From NCBI GenBank assembly GCA_021203305.1, contig JAJQBK010000041.1, positions 84,151 to 148,150 on the forward strand: 64,000 bases of DNA, in the 5' to 3' direction. Origin of the DNA: Lachnospiraceae bacterium (GTDB lineage: Bacteria > Bacillota > Clostridia > Lachnospirales > Lachnospiraceae). The position numbers and the translations under genes were made by a program. The notes under the pieces are model-generated. The model saw only the letters and a list, made by a program, of their open reading frames with translations, was not told the origin of the DNA and ran no database searches. This document shows positions 14,981 to 30,373 of the stretch, piece after piece. The number at the start of each line of letters is the position of its first letter. Position 1 is the first letter of the stretch.

Positions 14981-17374
14981 TCACCAGATCCGCGCACTTT
15001 CTCCCTTCTTTACCTGTACAGATATTTTTCTGCCCCGGTAAATAATTTCCGTCTGATAGTCCGAACCGGCCCGGATAACCGCTTCCTTTAACACGCCCTT
15101 CTCCCATCTCATATCAAGAGAAGCGTTCCCGATCAGGCGAAGCCCCCGCACCGACCCACTCTCCCAGGCTTTCGGCAAAGCGGGAAGAAGCACCACCGAA
15201 CTATCCCTGCACTGAACCAGCATATTGCAGATCCCGGCGCAGACGCCAAAATTCCCGTCGATCTGGAAGGGCGGATGCCTGTCAAACAGATTGGGATAGG
15301 TGGAGATTTCCAAAAGCTTCTGAATATTCTCATAAGCCTTCTCCCCATCCCACAGAGCGGCCCAGAAGCTGATAATCCAGGCCCGGCTCCAGCCGGTATG
15401 GCCGCCGCCGTTTGCAAGGCGCTTTTCCAGAGTTTTGCGGGCCGCCGCCGCAAGCTCCGGCGTCTGGTCCACGGTAATCTGTGTCCCCGGATAGAGGGCA
15501 AAGAGGTGGGAAATATGCCTGTGGCCGGGTTCCGCTTCCTCATAGTCCTCCGCCCATTCCTGAAGAGTTCCGTATCTGGGGCTGATCTGATCGGGTCTGA
15601 GCCTGCTCATGCAGTGAGAAATCTCTTCCATCAGCTCTGAAATATCCTCCACACCCTCGATATGGTATTTCGCTGAGGCCGGGCTGCCCGGTGTCCGGCC
15701 TTCCAGAGCCTGACTCTGCTCTCCCTCCATCTGTCCTTGACTGTCCAATATCTGGCCCTGATCCTCCAGCACCTCCCAGGCCGACAACACATCGCCAAAC
15801 AGCTCCCGCAGAATCTGATTGTCCATGGACGCCCCGATACAGGCGCACCCCTTACTTCCGTCAGGCAGAATATAAGTATTCTCCGGCGACACGCTGGGAT
15901 TGGTGGCCAGATACCCGCCCTCCCCAGTCAGAAAATCCACGAAAAACAGCGCCGCCTCCGCCATCACCGGGAAAGCCTTTTCCAGGAACGCCCGGTCAAG
16001 AGTATACTGGTAATGCGTCCACAGATGGGTGCACAGCCAGGCCGCGCCCATGACCCAGTAGGAACCGGCATGCCAGATATCCTGGGGAACAGTATCCCCG
16101 TTAATATCTGTATTATGATGGCAGACAAAGCCCCGGCAGCCGTACATCTCCCGGGCAGTCACCCTGCCATTGTCCCGCATCCGCGAAATCAGGTCAAATA
16201 AGGGCAGATGGCATTCCGGCAAAGCACAGCTCTCCGCCATCCAGTAATTCATCTCCGTGTTGATATTCACCGTATATTTGCTGTCCCATGGCGGAGTCAT
16301 GGAGGTGTTCCACAGTCCCTGCAGAGTAGCCGGAAGGCCGCCGGGCCGGGAGCAGGAAATCATCAGATATCTGCCGTAATCCATCAGCAGCCGGTCAAGG
16401 CCCAAGTCCCTTCGCCCCTCCCTGACAGCGGCAAGACGGGCGTCCGTAGGTTCGTCCTCGTAAGCCTCCTCGCCCTCTAGAGAAAACATAAACCGGTCAT
16501 ACAACCCTGAGTAATCCGCCTTATGCTCCTCAAGCAGCTCCTCCCAGGTCTTCTTCATGGCGCTGTTTATCCGATTTTGCAATTTTTCCTTCAGGAATTC
16601 CTGATTATGAAATTTTTCATGCCAGGTGGTATCCGCCGTGAAATAAAGAACCGCTTCTTCCGCGTCCTCCACACATAACGTCTCCCCCAGCACCCGCACA
16701 CTGCCGCCCTTCGCCGAGGCCCGCAGCGCCATGGCAAACTCACTGCCGCCCCTGCCCAGGTTCCCGTGCAGCAAAATGCCGTCGTTTCCAAGCTTCTCCA
16801 CACCGTCGAAGCTCTTTTCCCTTTTCAGTCGGACATAGAAGCTCAGCTTCTCCGGCCCGGCCGCGCAAAAACGCATCAGCAGACAGTCCGCCGGCTTTGA
16901 GATAAAAAATTCCCTGGAATGCTTTGTTTCCCGATCCTGAAATCCGACCCGGCACGCCGCCTCATCCAGAGAAAGGCTTCTCTCATACCCTTCCACACCT
17001 TCCATATCGAAGGATTTCCGGAAGCGGCCTATGGTATCCGCCGCCTTTCCATTGATCCCATCAAAATAAAACTGGATTTCTCCCAGTGTCTGATAGGGGT
17101 GCATACTGTCCGGGCAGCCCGCGAAGGCCAGATCCATCAGCTTTTCCGCCTCCCGGGGCTTTCCCTCCCGCAGCAGCTGTCTGACCCGCGGCAGAGCCTC
17201 CCTAGCGTCCGGATTCCCGCGGTTCACAGGACCGCCGTACCACACGCTCTCCTCATTAACCTGAATACACTCCCTGTCCACGCCGCCGTACACCATGGCG
17301 CCCAGCCTGCCGTTGCCCAGAGGAAGAGCCTCCTCCCATTCCCCCGCCGGTTGTCTGTACCACAATCTGCTCAT
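14981..17374 (-). CDS. alpha-L-fucosidase, GH95
   Basis: This inverting glycosidase of 797 residues lacks a signal peptide. It has the typical beginning LWYRQPAGEWEEALPLGNG, the catalytic-site asparagine segment YTVNINTEMNYWMAE, the region GASMDNQILRELF expected to hold the acid, and FQIDGNFG with the base-activating Asp. It removes alpha-1,2-linked fucose, or L-galactose in some members, inside the cell. I chose the start at 17374, with CGGAGG six bases before it. A Gln-rich, low-complexity insert (GQMEGEQSQALEG) interrupts the catalytic domain after the RELF motif. Its first 35 bases also occur at 39551-39585, next to a related upstream gene. Confidence 0.93.
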   Translation of the reverse strand: MSRLWYRQPAGEWEEALPLGNGRLGAMVYGGVDRECIQVNEESVWYGGPVNRGNPDAREALPRVRQLLREGKPREAEKLMDLAFAGCPDSMHPYQTLGEIQFYFDGINGKAADTIGRFRKSFDMEGVEGYERSLSLDEAACRVGFQDRETKHSREFFISKPADCLLMRFCAAGPEKLSFYVRLKREKSFDGVEKLGNDGILLHGNLGRGGSEFAMALRASAKGGSVRVLGETLCVEDAEEAVLYFTADTTWHEKFHNQEFLKEKLQNRINSAMKKTWEELLEEHKADYSGLYDRFMFSLEGEEAYEDEPTDARLAAVREGRRDLGLDRLLMDYGRYLMISCSRPGGLPATLQGLWNTSMTPPWDSKYTVNINTEMNYWMAESCALPECHLPLFDLISRMRDNGRVTAREMYGCRGFVCHHNTDINGDTVPQDIWHAGSYWVMGAAWLCTHLWTHYQYTLDRAFLEKAFPVMAEAALFFVDFLTGEGGYLATNPSVSPENTYILPDGSKGCACIGASMDNQILRELFGDVLSAWEVLEDQGQILDSQGQMEGEQSQALEGRTPGSPASAKYHIEGVEDISELMEEISHCMSRLRPDQISPRYGTLQEWAEDYEEAEPGHRHISHLFALYPGTQITVDQTPELAAAARKTLEKRLANGGGHTGWSRAWIISFWAALWDGEKAYENIQKLLEISTYPNLFDRHPPFQIDGNFGVCAGICNMLVQCRDSSVVLLPALPKAWESGSVRGLRLIGNASLDMRWEKGVLKEAVIRAGSDYQTEIIYRGRKISVQVKKGESARIW

Positions 17375-17555
17375 GCATTTCCTCCGCTTTTCCGTCTTCC
17401 CAAAATCTGTCTGTCCATAGTGCCGTTTAGTCCGCTTCCGCTTCCAGTGCTTCAATCAGAAAACTTACAGGGCGAAATCCATCGTTACAGGAAATCAGCG
17501 CTGATTTTTGCTCTTCATCCACCCGGTGTATATATCTTCTCCGCCACAGGCCAGA
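17340..17555. repeat. 216-bp duplicated segment, copy 1 (see 39551-39767)
   Basis: These bases match 39551-39767 with only about ten differences and one single-base deletion. The segment spans the beginning of GH95, its ribosome site and the 3' end of a TIGR04076-type gene. It shows that the two loci share an ancestral TIGR04076-GH95 gene pair. Confidence 0.9.
17427..17555 (-). pseudogene. 3' remnant of a TIGR04076-family gene
   Basis: The minus strand encodes the last 43 or so codons of a protein nearly identical to the intact one at 39638-39952 (CGGEDIYTGWMK, then FLIEALEAEAD). One A is missing from the A run after WMK, which shifts the frame and creates early stops. The 5' part is gone, replaced at about 17556 by the ATPase remnant. 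It lies just before GH95. Confidence 0.85.
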
Positions 17556-17564
17556 CAGTTGCCT

Positions 17565-18347
17565 TTAATTTTTCAAACAACCGATGGGAATAACATATAC
17601 TCCATCGTGACGGCGATACGCGTAATCACCGGTTCCCGTCAATACCATAAGGAAAGACGGCGCTTTCATTTTATCGGTGTCAATTTTCGCCTGCATAGAC
17701 TTCAGGCTTTCCGCACCTTCCTCAATCAGCCTGTCTCCGCCAAGCTTGATTTCAATGAGTCCATATTCACCATTTCTCAAATGTATGACCGCATCACATT
17801 CCTGTCCATCCTTATCACGATAGTGATAAACCTCACCCTTAAGAGCATCCGCAAATACACGAAGGTCTCTCACACAGAGAGTTTCGAAGAGAAAACCAAA
17901 GGTTTTAAGATCATTCACAAGGTCATTCGGACCGATACCCAATGCCGCCGCCGCAATAGATGGGTCAATATAATATCTGGTGTCAGATGAACGAATTGCC
18001 GTCTTTGACCGCAAATTCGGATTCCACGCCGGCATATCCTCTACGACGAAGATCCTGCGGAGAGCATTGATGTACGAAGCAACGGTTTCCTCACTCATCG
18101 GGAATTCATCGTTGGCAGCTATATCCTGTGCAATCACCGTGTTTGGAACCTGACCGCCCTGGTTTCTTGCATAGGAACGCATGAGCCGCTTTACTCTTTC
18201 AGGATTCTTCTGCACATTATCTGCCCGGTTAATATCAGAGTGAACAACTGCATCATAGTAATCGATTGCCTGGTCAAGGGCAATTTCATCCCGCATATCT
18301 ACCGCTTGTGGCCAACCGCCCCGGCATACGAGGAGTATGCACCATAT
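17565..18347 (-). pseudogene. headless DUF4143-type ATPase
   Basis: The frame encodes about 257 residues of the C-terminal half of an AAA_14/DUF4143 ATPase: LVCRGGWPQAVDM, the helical HSDINRADNVQKN segment, RYYIDPSIAAAALG and a PD-(D/E)XK-like end with CDAVIHLRNGEYGLIEIKLGG. The Walker A/B half is absent: an in-frame stop lies at 18348-18350 and unrelated sequence follows. The first ATG downstream (18294-18296) could still yield a 243-residue product, but the protein could not bind ATP. Full-length relatives have about 400-450 residues. Confidence 0.8.
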
Positions 18348-18364
18348 TTATGAACCTTTCAAGG

Positions 18365-18404
18365 TTTTTCCGACGATTGGCAAAATATTTTTCCGACGAT
18401 TGGC
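18365..18404. repeat. 17-bp direct repeat at the break of the ATPase remnant
   Basis: TTTTTCCGACGATTGGC occurs at 18365-18381 and again at 18388-18404, a 23-bp period. It lies just where homology to the ATPase ends, so it may mark the deletion or insertion point. Confidence 0.85.
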
Positions 18405-18432
18405 GGCAAATCAATCGATCAGTTGGCGAAAA

Positions 18433-19659
18433 TCAATTCTTGTTTCTGACTGCCACAGCGACAGACACTGCCGGATCACAGTACGGAATCAATGTGGACT
18501 GCAGCGCATGGTAAATATCCGGCTTGCCGGGCCACACTGTTTCCAGCTTACGATTGTTCTGATCAAGCTGATGGAACCAGTTCCCGTACTGATGATCCCG
18601 CACTTCTTCCTCCAGATACTGCAGAAAATCATGATACAGCCTGGCATATTCCTCCTTGCCCGTGACGCGGTAAAGCACGGCGGCTGTATTGATCCCCTCC
18701 GCCAGCGTCCACTGCATCCGATCGTGGACAACAGGCATCCCATTCCAGTCTGTAGTATATACAATGCCTCTGGCGCCATCCGCATTCCACCCGTCCCGCA
18801 CAGCGCGCATAAACAGGTTCTCCGCCGCATCCACATATTTTCCATATTTCTCCTGCTGCCCTGGGAAGGTGGACAAAGCCCACTGAGTGATCAGTCTGGC
18901 CCATTCAATTCCATGCCCGGGCGTAGCGCCGTAGGGCTTAAACCGGTCATCAGGGCGATCCTTATTGCATTCCAGGTCAGGAGCCCAGTCGGAAGTATAA
19001 TGTTCAGGGAGCCTCCAATTATTATCCTCAGCCCACATTACCACATGATCAATAATCCGTCCGGCCCGCACACGGAACCTGTCCTCCCCGGTCACATCAG
19101 CGGCGGCCAGAAAGGCCTCCACCGTATGCATGTTGGAGTTGATTCCCCTGTAAGAATCCAGAACCGTGAAATCACTGTTCCAGGTATCTCTGCTCAAGCC
19201 TTCCTCCTCATTCCAATAATACCTGTCAAAAACCTCAATCGCCTCATTCAGAAGCTCCCGCGCTCCCTCTATTCCTGCAAGGGCTGCCGAAGAGGCCGCC
19301 AATATCACAAAGGCGTGGGCGTAACAAAGCTTGCCCTCTTCGCCGACGCCATTAGCGTCAATACTTGTATACCAGCCGCCGTGAACCTGATCCCGCATTT
19401 CCCCGTTTAAGCCCTTTAATCCTGCCCGGATCAGCTCCCTGCTTCCGGGGAAGCCCAGAAACGAGCCAATGCAATAGCTGTGCACCATCCTGCAGGTCTC
19501 GTAATTATCCAAAGTTTTCTCCATCCATGGAGAGCCGTCATCATGCAGGTAATAAGCACTGCCTCCCGGAGACGGAAAGCGAACGGCAAAGCGAAGCAGC
19601 TCCTGTGTCAGTTCCTTCATATAGTCTTTATTTTCCTGAGTATCAATGGTGTATTTCAT
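18433..19659 (-). CDS. AGE-family sugar isomerase/epimerase (YihS/mannose isomerase-like)
   Basis: This 408-residue (alpha/alpha)6-barrel protein has the histidine-bearing motifs NMHTVEAFLAAAD, PGHGIEWARL and IYHALQS expected for aldose-ketose isomerases of the N-acylglucosamine 2-epimerase superfamily. I chose the ATG at 19657-19659 because GGAGG lies between it and the next ATG upstream. Family members interconvert mannose/fructose, sulfoquinovose/sulfofructose or N-acylhexosamines. Position after the lyase gene suggests it isomerises a released sugar; which one cannot be read from the sequence. Confidence 0.88.
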   Translation of the reverse strand: MKYTIDTQENKDYMKELTQELLRFAVRFPSPGGSAYYLHDDGSPWMEKTLDNYETCRMVHSYCIGSFLGFPGSRELIRAGLKGLNGEMRDQVHGGWYTSIDANGVGEEGKLCYAHAFVILAASSAALAGIEGARELLNEAIEVFDRYYWNEEEGLSRDTWNSDFTVLDSYRGINSNMHTVEAFLAAADVTGEDRFRVRAGRIIDHVVMWAEDNNWRLPEHYTSDWAPDLECNKDRPDDRFKPYGATPGHGIEWARLITQWALSTFPGQQEKYGKYVDAAENLFMRAVRDGWNADGARGIVYTTDWNGMPVVHDRMQWTLAEGINTAAVLYRVTGKEEYARLYHDFLQYLEEEVRDHQYGNWFHQLDQNNRKLETVWPGKPDIYHALQSTLIPYCDPAVSVAVAVRNKN

Positions 19660-19741
19660 ATGTTCCTCCATAAATAGTTATTGTTAATCACAAACCATAA
19701 TCTGATGATAATGAAACTCATCCATACCACAATCCCTTTGA

Positions 19742-25787
<6,046 letters not shown>

Positions 25788-25799
25788 TCAAAGCTTCCT

Positions 25800-27353
25800 T
25801 TATATCAGCTGTCCGATGGTCCAGGCCGGAGCCGTGAACTCAAGGCTCAGACACCCCTGATCATCCACCGTATAAACCGTCCTCTCCATTGCCTCTCCCT
25901 GTCTGCGCAGGAGCGCGGTCTGCTCTCTTGCAGGAGAAACCGGCGCTCCCATCTGATTCCACAGCACAACCGGGATGGCGTCTCTTTTTAACAGGCACAG
26001 AGTATAGGTGTCGCCCGGCCTCAGACCAGCCACGGTAAAGGCGTAATGCCTTTCCTCCCCACTGTCCTGACACTGCCTGGCCACGGTCTGGTCCGGGTAC
26101 ATGGACATGGGAACCGTGGCGCCGTAGGACTCCGGATAATGATAGAAAGCCATATTCAGCCGTCCGTTTTTTCTGGTGGCAACCCAGCCCTCATCCTGAG
26201 CCAGGCACTCCTCCCCCAGCTCATGGAGTATCCGGTAGGCATGGAACACCGGCTTTTGTACTCCCTGCAGATTCAACATGCCGAAACCTCCGTGAAAGGC
26301 CTTCGGCCCCGCTCCCACCTCCTCAAAAATATCCGTAAATGTCCAGTAGGACAGGCAGTCCATCAGCCCCGCGCACTTTAAATTGCTGCGCATCACATAG
26401 GCCGCCGCGGGAAGATAATCATGGCTGTAATCTCTGGAAGAGGGGCTGCTGCTCCACTCCGTCAGATGCAGCTCAGCATTGGGATAGGGGCTGTTTTCCA
26501 CTTCCCGCTTCACCCACAGCACATCTTTTAAAATAGAATCCTTCCCTCTGGTGCGTCCCCGGCTTTCGCCGTAGCCATCCAGAGCGAAATCCGTGGGATA
26601 GGGATGGCAGGAAACAAAATCCACCGGCAGCTTTTCCCCGGCGCAGAAATCAAGAAAATCCTTAATCCAGACCCCGTGCCAGTCCAGACTGTCCAGATCC
26701 TCCACCTGGAAGGTCATCTGAGAGCTCACATCCTCCACATCCCCGTCAAAGCGGCTGTCAGGCACATAATTGCTGGTAGCCGGTCCTCCCACCTTCAGGT
26801 CAGGATCGATGGATTTAATTTTACGGGAGGTTGCTCTGTACATATCATAATACTGGGTTCGGCTGCCGGACCAGAAGGCGTTCAGATTGGGCTCATTCCA
26901 GACCTCAAAATACCACTGACAGACTTCCTCTTTTCCGTAGCGGGCAAGCCAGTGCTCCACCGCCGCCCCCACCAGGTCGGCCCACTTCTCCAGATCATTG
27001 GGCGGCGCCACTCTTGCCTTCCACCAGAAAAGGGTCTGATCATTGGAGCAAAGAGCCTCAGGCATAAAGCTCAGCTCCACGAATGGGCGCACTCCTTCCT
27101 CCAGCAGAGCGTCAAACAACTGATCCACATACTGAAAATTATAATGAATTGCTCCGTTTTCCTCAGTATAAACATGCATATCGTCATGAAATAATCCGTG
27201 AAAACGCAGATAGCGAAAGCCGCACTCGCGGTGCACCTTCCGAAGCTGCGCCTGCCAGTCCGCTCGCAGGCCTTCGTTGGCTCTGCCCGCGCCCACGCAG
27301 ACAGACCAGGTGTGTGGCAGCTTTGTGGTCTCTCCCTGAAAATTTAAATTCAT
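25800..27353 (-). CDS. GH39 glycosidase (beta-xylosidase/iduronidase family)
   Basis: This 517-residue protein has the GH39 acid/base Glu154 in FEVWNEPN and the nucleophile Glu299 in LHLTEWSSS, with KVGGPATSN between them. A C-terminal beta-sandwich follows. GH39 includes beta-xylosidases, alpha-L-iduronidases and arabinogalactan-active enzymes, so the family alone does not fix the substrate. The lyase and unsaturated-uronyl hydrolase in the same operon make uronate-bearing glycans plausible. It begins 31 bases after the GH88 gene and has no signal peptide. Confidence 0.9.
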   Translation of the reverse strand: MNLNFQGETTKLPHTWSVCVGAGRANEGLRADWQAQLRKVHRECGFRYLRFHGLFHDDMHVYTEENGAIHYNFQYVDQLFDALLEEGVRPFVELSFMPEALCSNDQTLFWWKARVAPPNDLEKWADLVGAAVEHWLARYGKEEVCQWYFEVWNEPNLNAFWSGSRTQYYDMYRATSRKIKSIDPDLKVGGPATSNYVPDSRFDGDVEDVSSQMTFQVEDLDSLDWHGVWIKDFLDFCAGEKLPVDFVSCHPYPTDFALDGYGESRGRTRGKDSILKDVLWVKREVENSPYPNAELHLTEWSSSPSSRDYSHDYLPAAAYVMRSNLKCAGLMDCLSYWTFTDIFEEVGAGPKAFHGGFGMLNLQGVQKPVFHAYRILHELGEECLAQDEGWVATRKNGRLNMAFYHYPESYGATVPMSMYPDQTVARQCQDSGEERHYAFTVAGLRPGDTYTLCLLKRDAIPVVLWNQMGAPVSPAREQTALLRRQGEAMERTVYTVDDQGCLSLEFTAPAWTIGQLI

Positions 27354-27384
27354 ACTCTTACTCCTCGTATCATCATTTCAAAGC

Positions 27385-28545
27385 TTAAAAGATGGAAAGC
27401 GCCTTCCCCTCCAGCCGGAAAATTGCTTCGGCCAGAAAATAATCGGCATAGCACATGGTAATATGGATTCCGTTCGCATAAGACGCGGAGCAGTTCTGCA
27501 CGATCCCGTCGCAGTCTTCACTCCAGTCGCAGCGCCAGACGGTCAGCCGTTTTAAAATGCGCAGAGCGGCATCCAGATATTTCTCGGAAAGCTCCGGCTC
27601 CCTTACCAGCTCCGCCAGCTCCAGAAAGCCGCAGGCAATCACGCAGGCTCCGCAGCAGTCCTCCAGCGGCGGATTTGCGGGCTGGCGAAAATCAATGGGG
27701 ATCAGGCCGTCCTCCCTGATCTGTGACAGACAATACTCTGCCGAGCTTCTGGCGGCCAGCAGATAATCCGGCTTCCCGGTATGGCGATAACTTAAGGCAA
27801 AGCCGTAAAGCGCCCAGCCCTGACCCCTTGTCCAGGCGGAGCCGTGACCATAGCCCTGCCCTCCCAGACTCTCTATTCGCTTTCCTGTCTCCGGATCAAA
27901 GGACACAATGTGGCAGGAGGATCCATCCTCCCTGAGAAAAGCGCTGCGTACGGTATCCGCGTGATTCATGGCGATCTGACGGTAACGCAGATCCCCGGTC
28001 TCCTCTGTAGCCCAGTACAGTAACGGCAGATTCATCATACAGTCAATGATCGCCCATCCTCTGGTGTCCTCCCCCGGGATCTCGTTCCAGGCCCGGATAA
28101 ATTTTCCCTCCGGATGATAACGCCCCGCCAGCAGACAGGCCGCGTGCAGCGCCCGTTTTCTGGATTCCGCGTTTCCCGTCAGGCGGTGGGAAGTCACAGA
28201 GGTGGGAAGCCACATAAAGCCCACGTCATGATTGAGTCCGTAGAAAGCCTCAAAGCAGGAATCCAGTTTCTTTTCACATTTCCCCGCGTAACGGGCATAC
28301 TTCTCCTGTCCGGTGCGGCGGTACATCTGCCACATCAGTCCGCCCCAGAAACCATTGGTCCACCAGCTTTCATCCTCTCCGACGCCGTAGCTTCCGTCGG
28401 AATGATCGTCATAGTTCCCATCCGGGCCAGTCGTATAGGGCAGCTTATTCTGATTTTTATCGCTGACCCACTCCATTTTTTTCTGGATCAGAAAGGATGT
28501 CTCTTTCACCCAGCCGCGGTCTTCTTCCAACAATTCGTAACTCAT
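27385..28545 (-). CDS. unsaturated uronyl hydrolase, GH88
   Basis: This 386-residue (alpha/alpha)6-barrel enzyme has catalytic-type aspartates Asp107 (NHDVGFMW) and Asp168 (AIIDCMMNLPLLYWA). Their 61-residue spacing equals that of the characterised Bacillus enzyme (Asp88/Asp149). GSAWTRGQGWALYGFA is a further family motif. It hydrates the 4,5-unsaturated uronic acid left at the non-reducing end by polysaccharide lyases, releasing it. Its partner is probably the heparinase-like lyase in the same operon. It is cytoplasmic. Confidence 0.92.
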   Translation of the reverse strand: MSYELLEEDRGWVKETSFLIQKKMEWVSDKNQNKLPYTTGPDGNYDDHSDGSYGVGEDESWWTNGFWGGLMWQMYRRTGQEKYARYAGKCEKKLDSCFEAFYGLNHDVGFMWLPTSVTSHRLTGNAESRKRALHAACLLAGRYHPEGKFIRAWNEIPGEDTRGWAIIDCMMNLPLLYWATEETGDLRYRQIAMNHADTVRSAFLREDGSSCHIVSFDPETGKRIESLGGQGYGHGSAWTRGQGWALYGFALSYRHTGKPDYLLAARSSAEYCLSQIREDGLIPIDFRQPANPPLEDCCGACVIACGFLELAELVREPELSEKYLDAALRILKRLTVWRCDWSEDCDGIVQNCSASYANGIHITMCYADYFLAEAIFRLEGKALSIF

Positions 28546-28608
28546 AGTCTCCTCATAAGCTTATCGGCAGCTGCCCTACAGCTGGCAATAAACGCCTGTA
28601 ATATAATT

Positions 28609-28645
28609 GGGGCGGAACACCCCATCTCCTGTGATGTCCCGCCCC
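28609..28645 (-). terminator. intercistronic hairpin after the binding-protein gene
   Basis: On the minus strand GGGGCGG and CCGCCCC close a longer stem (inner GACATC/GATGGGGTGT), followed by AATTATATT. It separates the binding-protein gene from the hydrolase genes. It may be a leaky terminator or an mRNA-stabilising end giving excess binding protein. Confidence 0.6.
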
Positions 28646-28661
28646 GTCAGTTTGAATGAAA

Positions 28662-30284
28662 TCAGCCCTTCAGACGCGCATAGGCCCCGGTGGCGATTTC
28701 CACGACTCTGTCAGCGTTGCGGGTATGAAGCTCAGCGATGAAAGAGTCATACTCCGAAGCGAAATCGCCGTTGCCCAGGATCCAGCTCATGCATTTTTCA
28801 CTGACATAATCGTTCAGGCTGGACAATAACAGCGTAACCTCCTCGGACTCCTCTGAGGTATACTTGAAATCAAAGCCGATGTACTCGTCGTCCGGATACC
28901 ATTCCGGGTGATCCATGTAAAGCTGATAGCCTTCCAATGTCGCGTCGTTGGTAGCGATGGCATATTCCAGCTCCACCGGGTCCACGCCGCCCAGATGGTT
29001 GATGCAGCCCCAGTTGTTTCTGGCGGTGGTCAGGCCGCCCTCGGTGTTGAGCATTTCCTCGGTAAACTCGTAGGTTCCGTCGGAAGCGATGGTGTAGGTC
29101 TCGCCCTCCAGACCATAGGTCTGCAGAATCTGTCCCTCCTCGCTGTACAGGAAATCAATGAGCTTTAAAGCGGCGTCCACATCCGAGCAGGTGACGGACA
29201 GTCCGGGACCGGCATAGGGGACGGAGCAGTGATGAATTACCGCACGTCCGTTGGGCGCTGTCACAGGAGCCATCACCTCATTGTCAAATCCGGGGATGGA
29301 CTCCGCCAGGCTGGTATTGTACTGAGTGGTGGAAGCGGTCCAGTCATAGGTCAGGCCGCCGATGTTATTGCCGTAAACCACGTTGCGGGCGTCATCGCGG
29401 GTGTAAACCTCCGGATCAATCAGTCCGTTGGCATACCAGCGGATCAGATATTCCATACCGGTCTTGAAATCCTCCTCCAGCGGGTCATAAACCACCACAC
29501 CCTCACGCACCATCAGGCCACAGCTGGAGCAGAACATTCCCAGAGCGTGCTGTGTGAAGTTATCCGGGGCGGTAAGCCAGCGGGTGATGAAGGGCGTCTC
29601 ATCCTTGGAACCATTTTCGTTGGGATCCTGCTCACGGAACGCGGTCAGAACCTCTTCCATCTCATCCACCGTGGTGGGAACGCTCAGTCCCAGCTTATCC
29701 AGCCAGTCCTTACGGATAATCCAGATGTTGGCGATTTTCATTTCCTTCATGCCGGCGATCTGATAGATATGGCCGTCAGAAGCGGTGGACGCGGTTTTTA
29801 ATTCCGGATACTTCTCAAAGGCCGCCACAATATTGGGGCACTGCTCCTCGATCAGGTCCTCTAAGGGCAGAAGGCCGCCGTCAAAGCCCAGCTGCTCAAT
29901 TTTGCTCATATCTGTGGAAACCACGATATCCGGCATATTATCGGAGCTTGCGATCATCAGGGTCCAGGCCTGGTCGTCATCTGTGCTGGAGGCGGAAACG
30001 GTATTAGTCAGCTCTACTCCCACCAGTTCCTGAATTTTGGTGATGACGGACTTGGAGAAATCCACCACCTCGCCGTTGTAAATGTCATGTACCGTCAGCT
30101 TCACCGGATCAGCGGAAACGGTGGTATCGCTGCTGCTGGAAGAGCCGGTGTCGGAAGAGCTGGTGCTCTCCGAGGTGGAGGAAGTGGATGAATCACCGCA
30201 TCCTACCATGGTACCGGAGGCAACCAGAGCAGTGCCCGCGGCAGAAGCTTTCAGAAAGTTACGACGTGAAATCTGTTTTTTCAT
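28662..30284 (-). CDS. ABC solute-binding lipoprotein with twin-arginine signal
   Basis: This is a 540-residue extracellular binding protein of the LplA/YtcQ type that accompanies LplB/LplC permeases. The N-terminus has a twin-arginine motif SRRNFLK (residues 6-12), a weakly hydrophobic stretch and a lipobox ending at Cys29 (TMVGC). A Ser/Thr-rich linker of about 27 residues follows. The signal suggests folding before Tat export and then lipidation. Such importers typically take up oligosaccharides, often uronate-containing. It precedes the five enzyme genes and is followed by a stable hairpin. Confidence 0.92.
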   Translation of the reverse strand: MKKQISRRNFLKASAAGTALVASGTMVGCGDSSTSSTSESTSSSDTGSSSSSDTTVSADPVKLTVHDIYNGEVVDFSKSVITKIQELVGVELTNTVSASSTDDDQAWTLMIASSDNMPDIVVSTDMSKIEQLGFDGGLLPLEDLIEEQCPNIVAAFEKYPELKTASTASDGHIYQIAGMKEMKIANIWIIRKDWLDKLGLSVPTTVDEMEEVLTAFREQDPNENGSKDETPFITRWLTAPDNFTQHALGMFCSSCGLMVREGVVVYDPLEEDFKTGMEYLIRWYANGLIDPEVYTRDDARNVVYGNNIGGLTYDWTASTTQYNTSLAESIPGFDNEVMAPVTAPNGRAVIHHCSVPYAGPGLSVTCSDVDAALKLIDFLYSEEGQILQTYGLEGETYTIASDGTYEFTEEMLNTEGGLTTARNNWGCINHLGGVDPVELEYAIATNDATLEGYQLYMDHPEWYPDDEYIGFDFKYTSEESEEVTLLLSSLNDYVSEKCMSWILGNGDFASEYDSFIAELHTRNADRVVEIATGAYARLKG

Positions 30285-30317
30285 TTTTTGACTCCTTTTG
30301 AAATGAAATTTTTATCA

Positions 30318-30361
30318 GGCGTCAACAGACGCCGACTGCAAATTCCGCTGCAATGCGGAAT
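30318..30361 (-). other. two small hairpins between permease and binding-protein genes
   Basis: GGCGTC/GACGCC (30318-30333, four-base loop) and ATTCCGC/GCGGAAT (30342-30361, six-base loop) lie in the 89-base gap. On the minus strand the first is followed by TGATAAAAATTTC, so weak termination or RNA processing is possible. Confidence 0.55.
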
Positions 30362-30373
30362 GCATTTTTAAAC

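Noticed and set aside
18365-18404. Possible start of a CRISPR-like array
   Set aside because: Only two copies with a six-base gap; no spacers or cas genes.
18337-19410. 357-codon plus-strand frame opposite the AGE isomerase
   Set aside because: Low-complexity, His/Pro-rich translation typical of an antisense shadow; the minus strand encodes conserved motifs.
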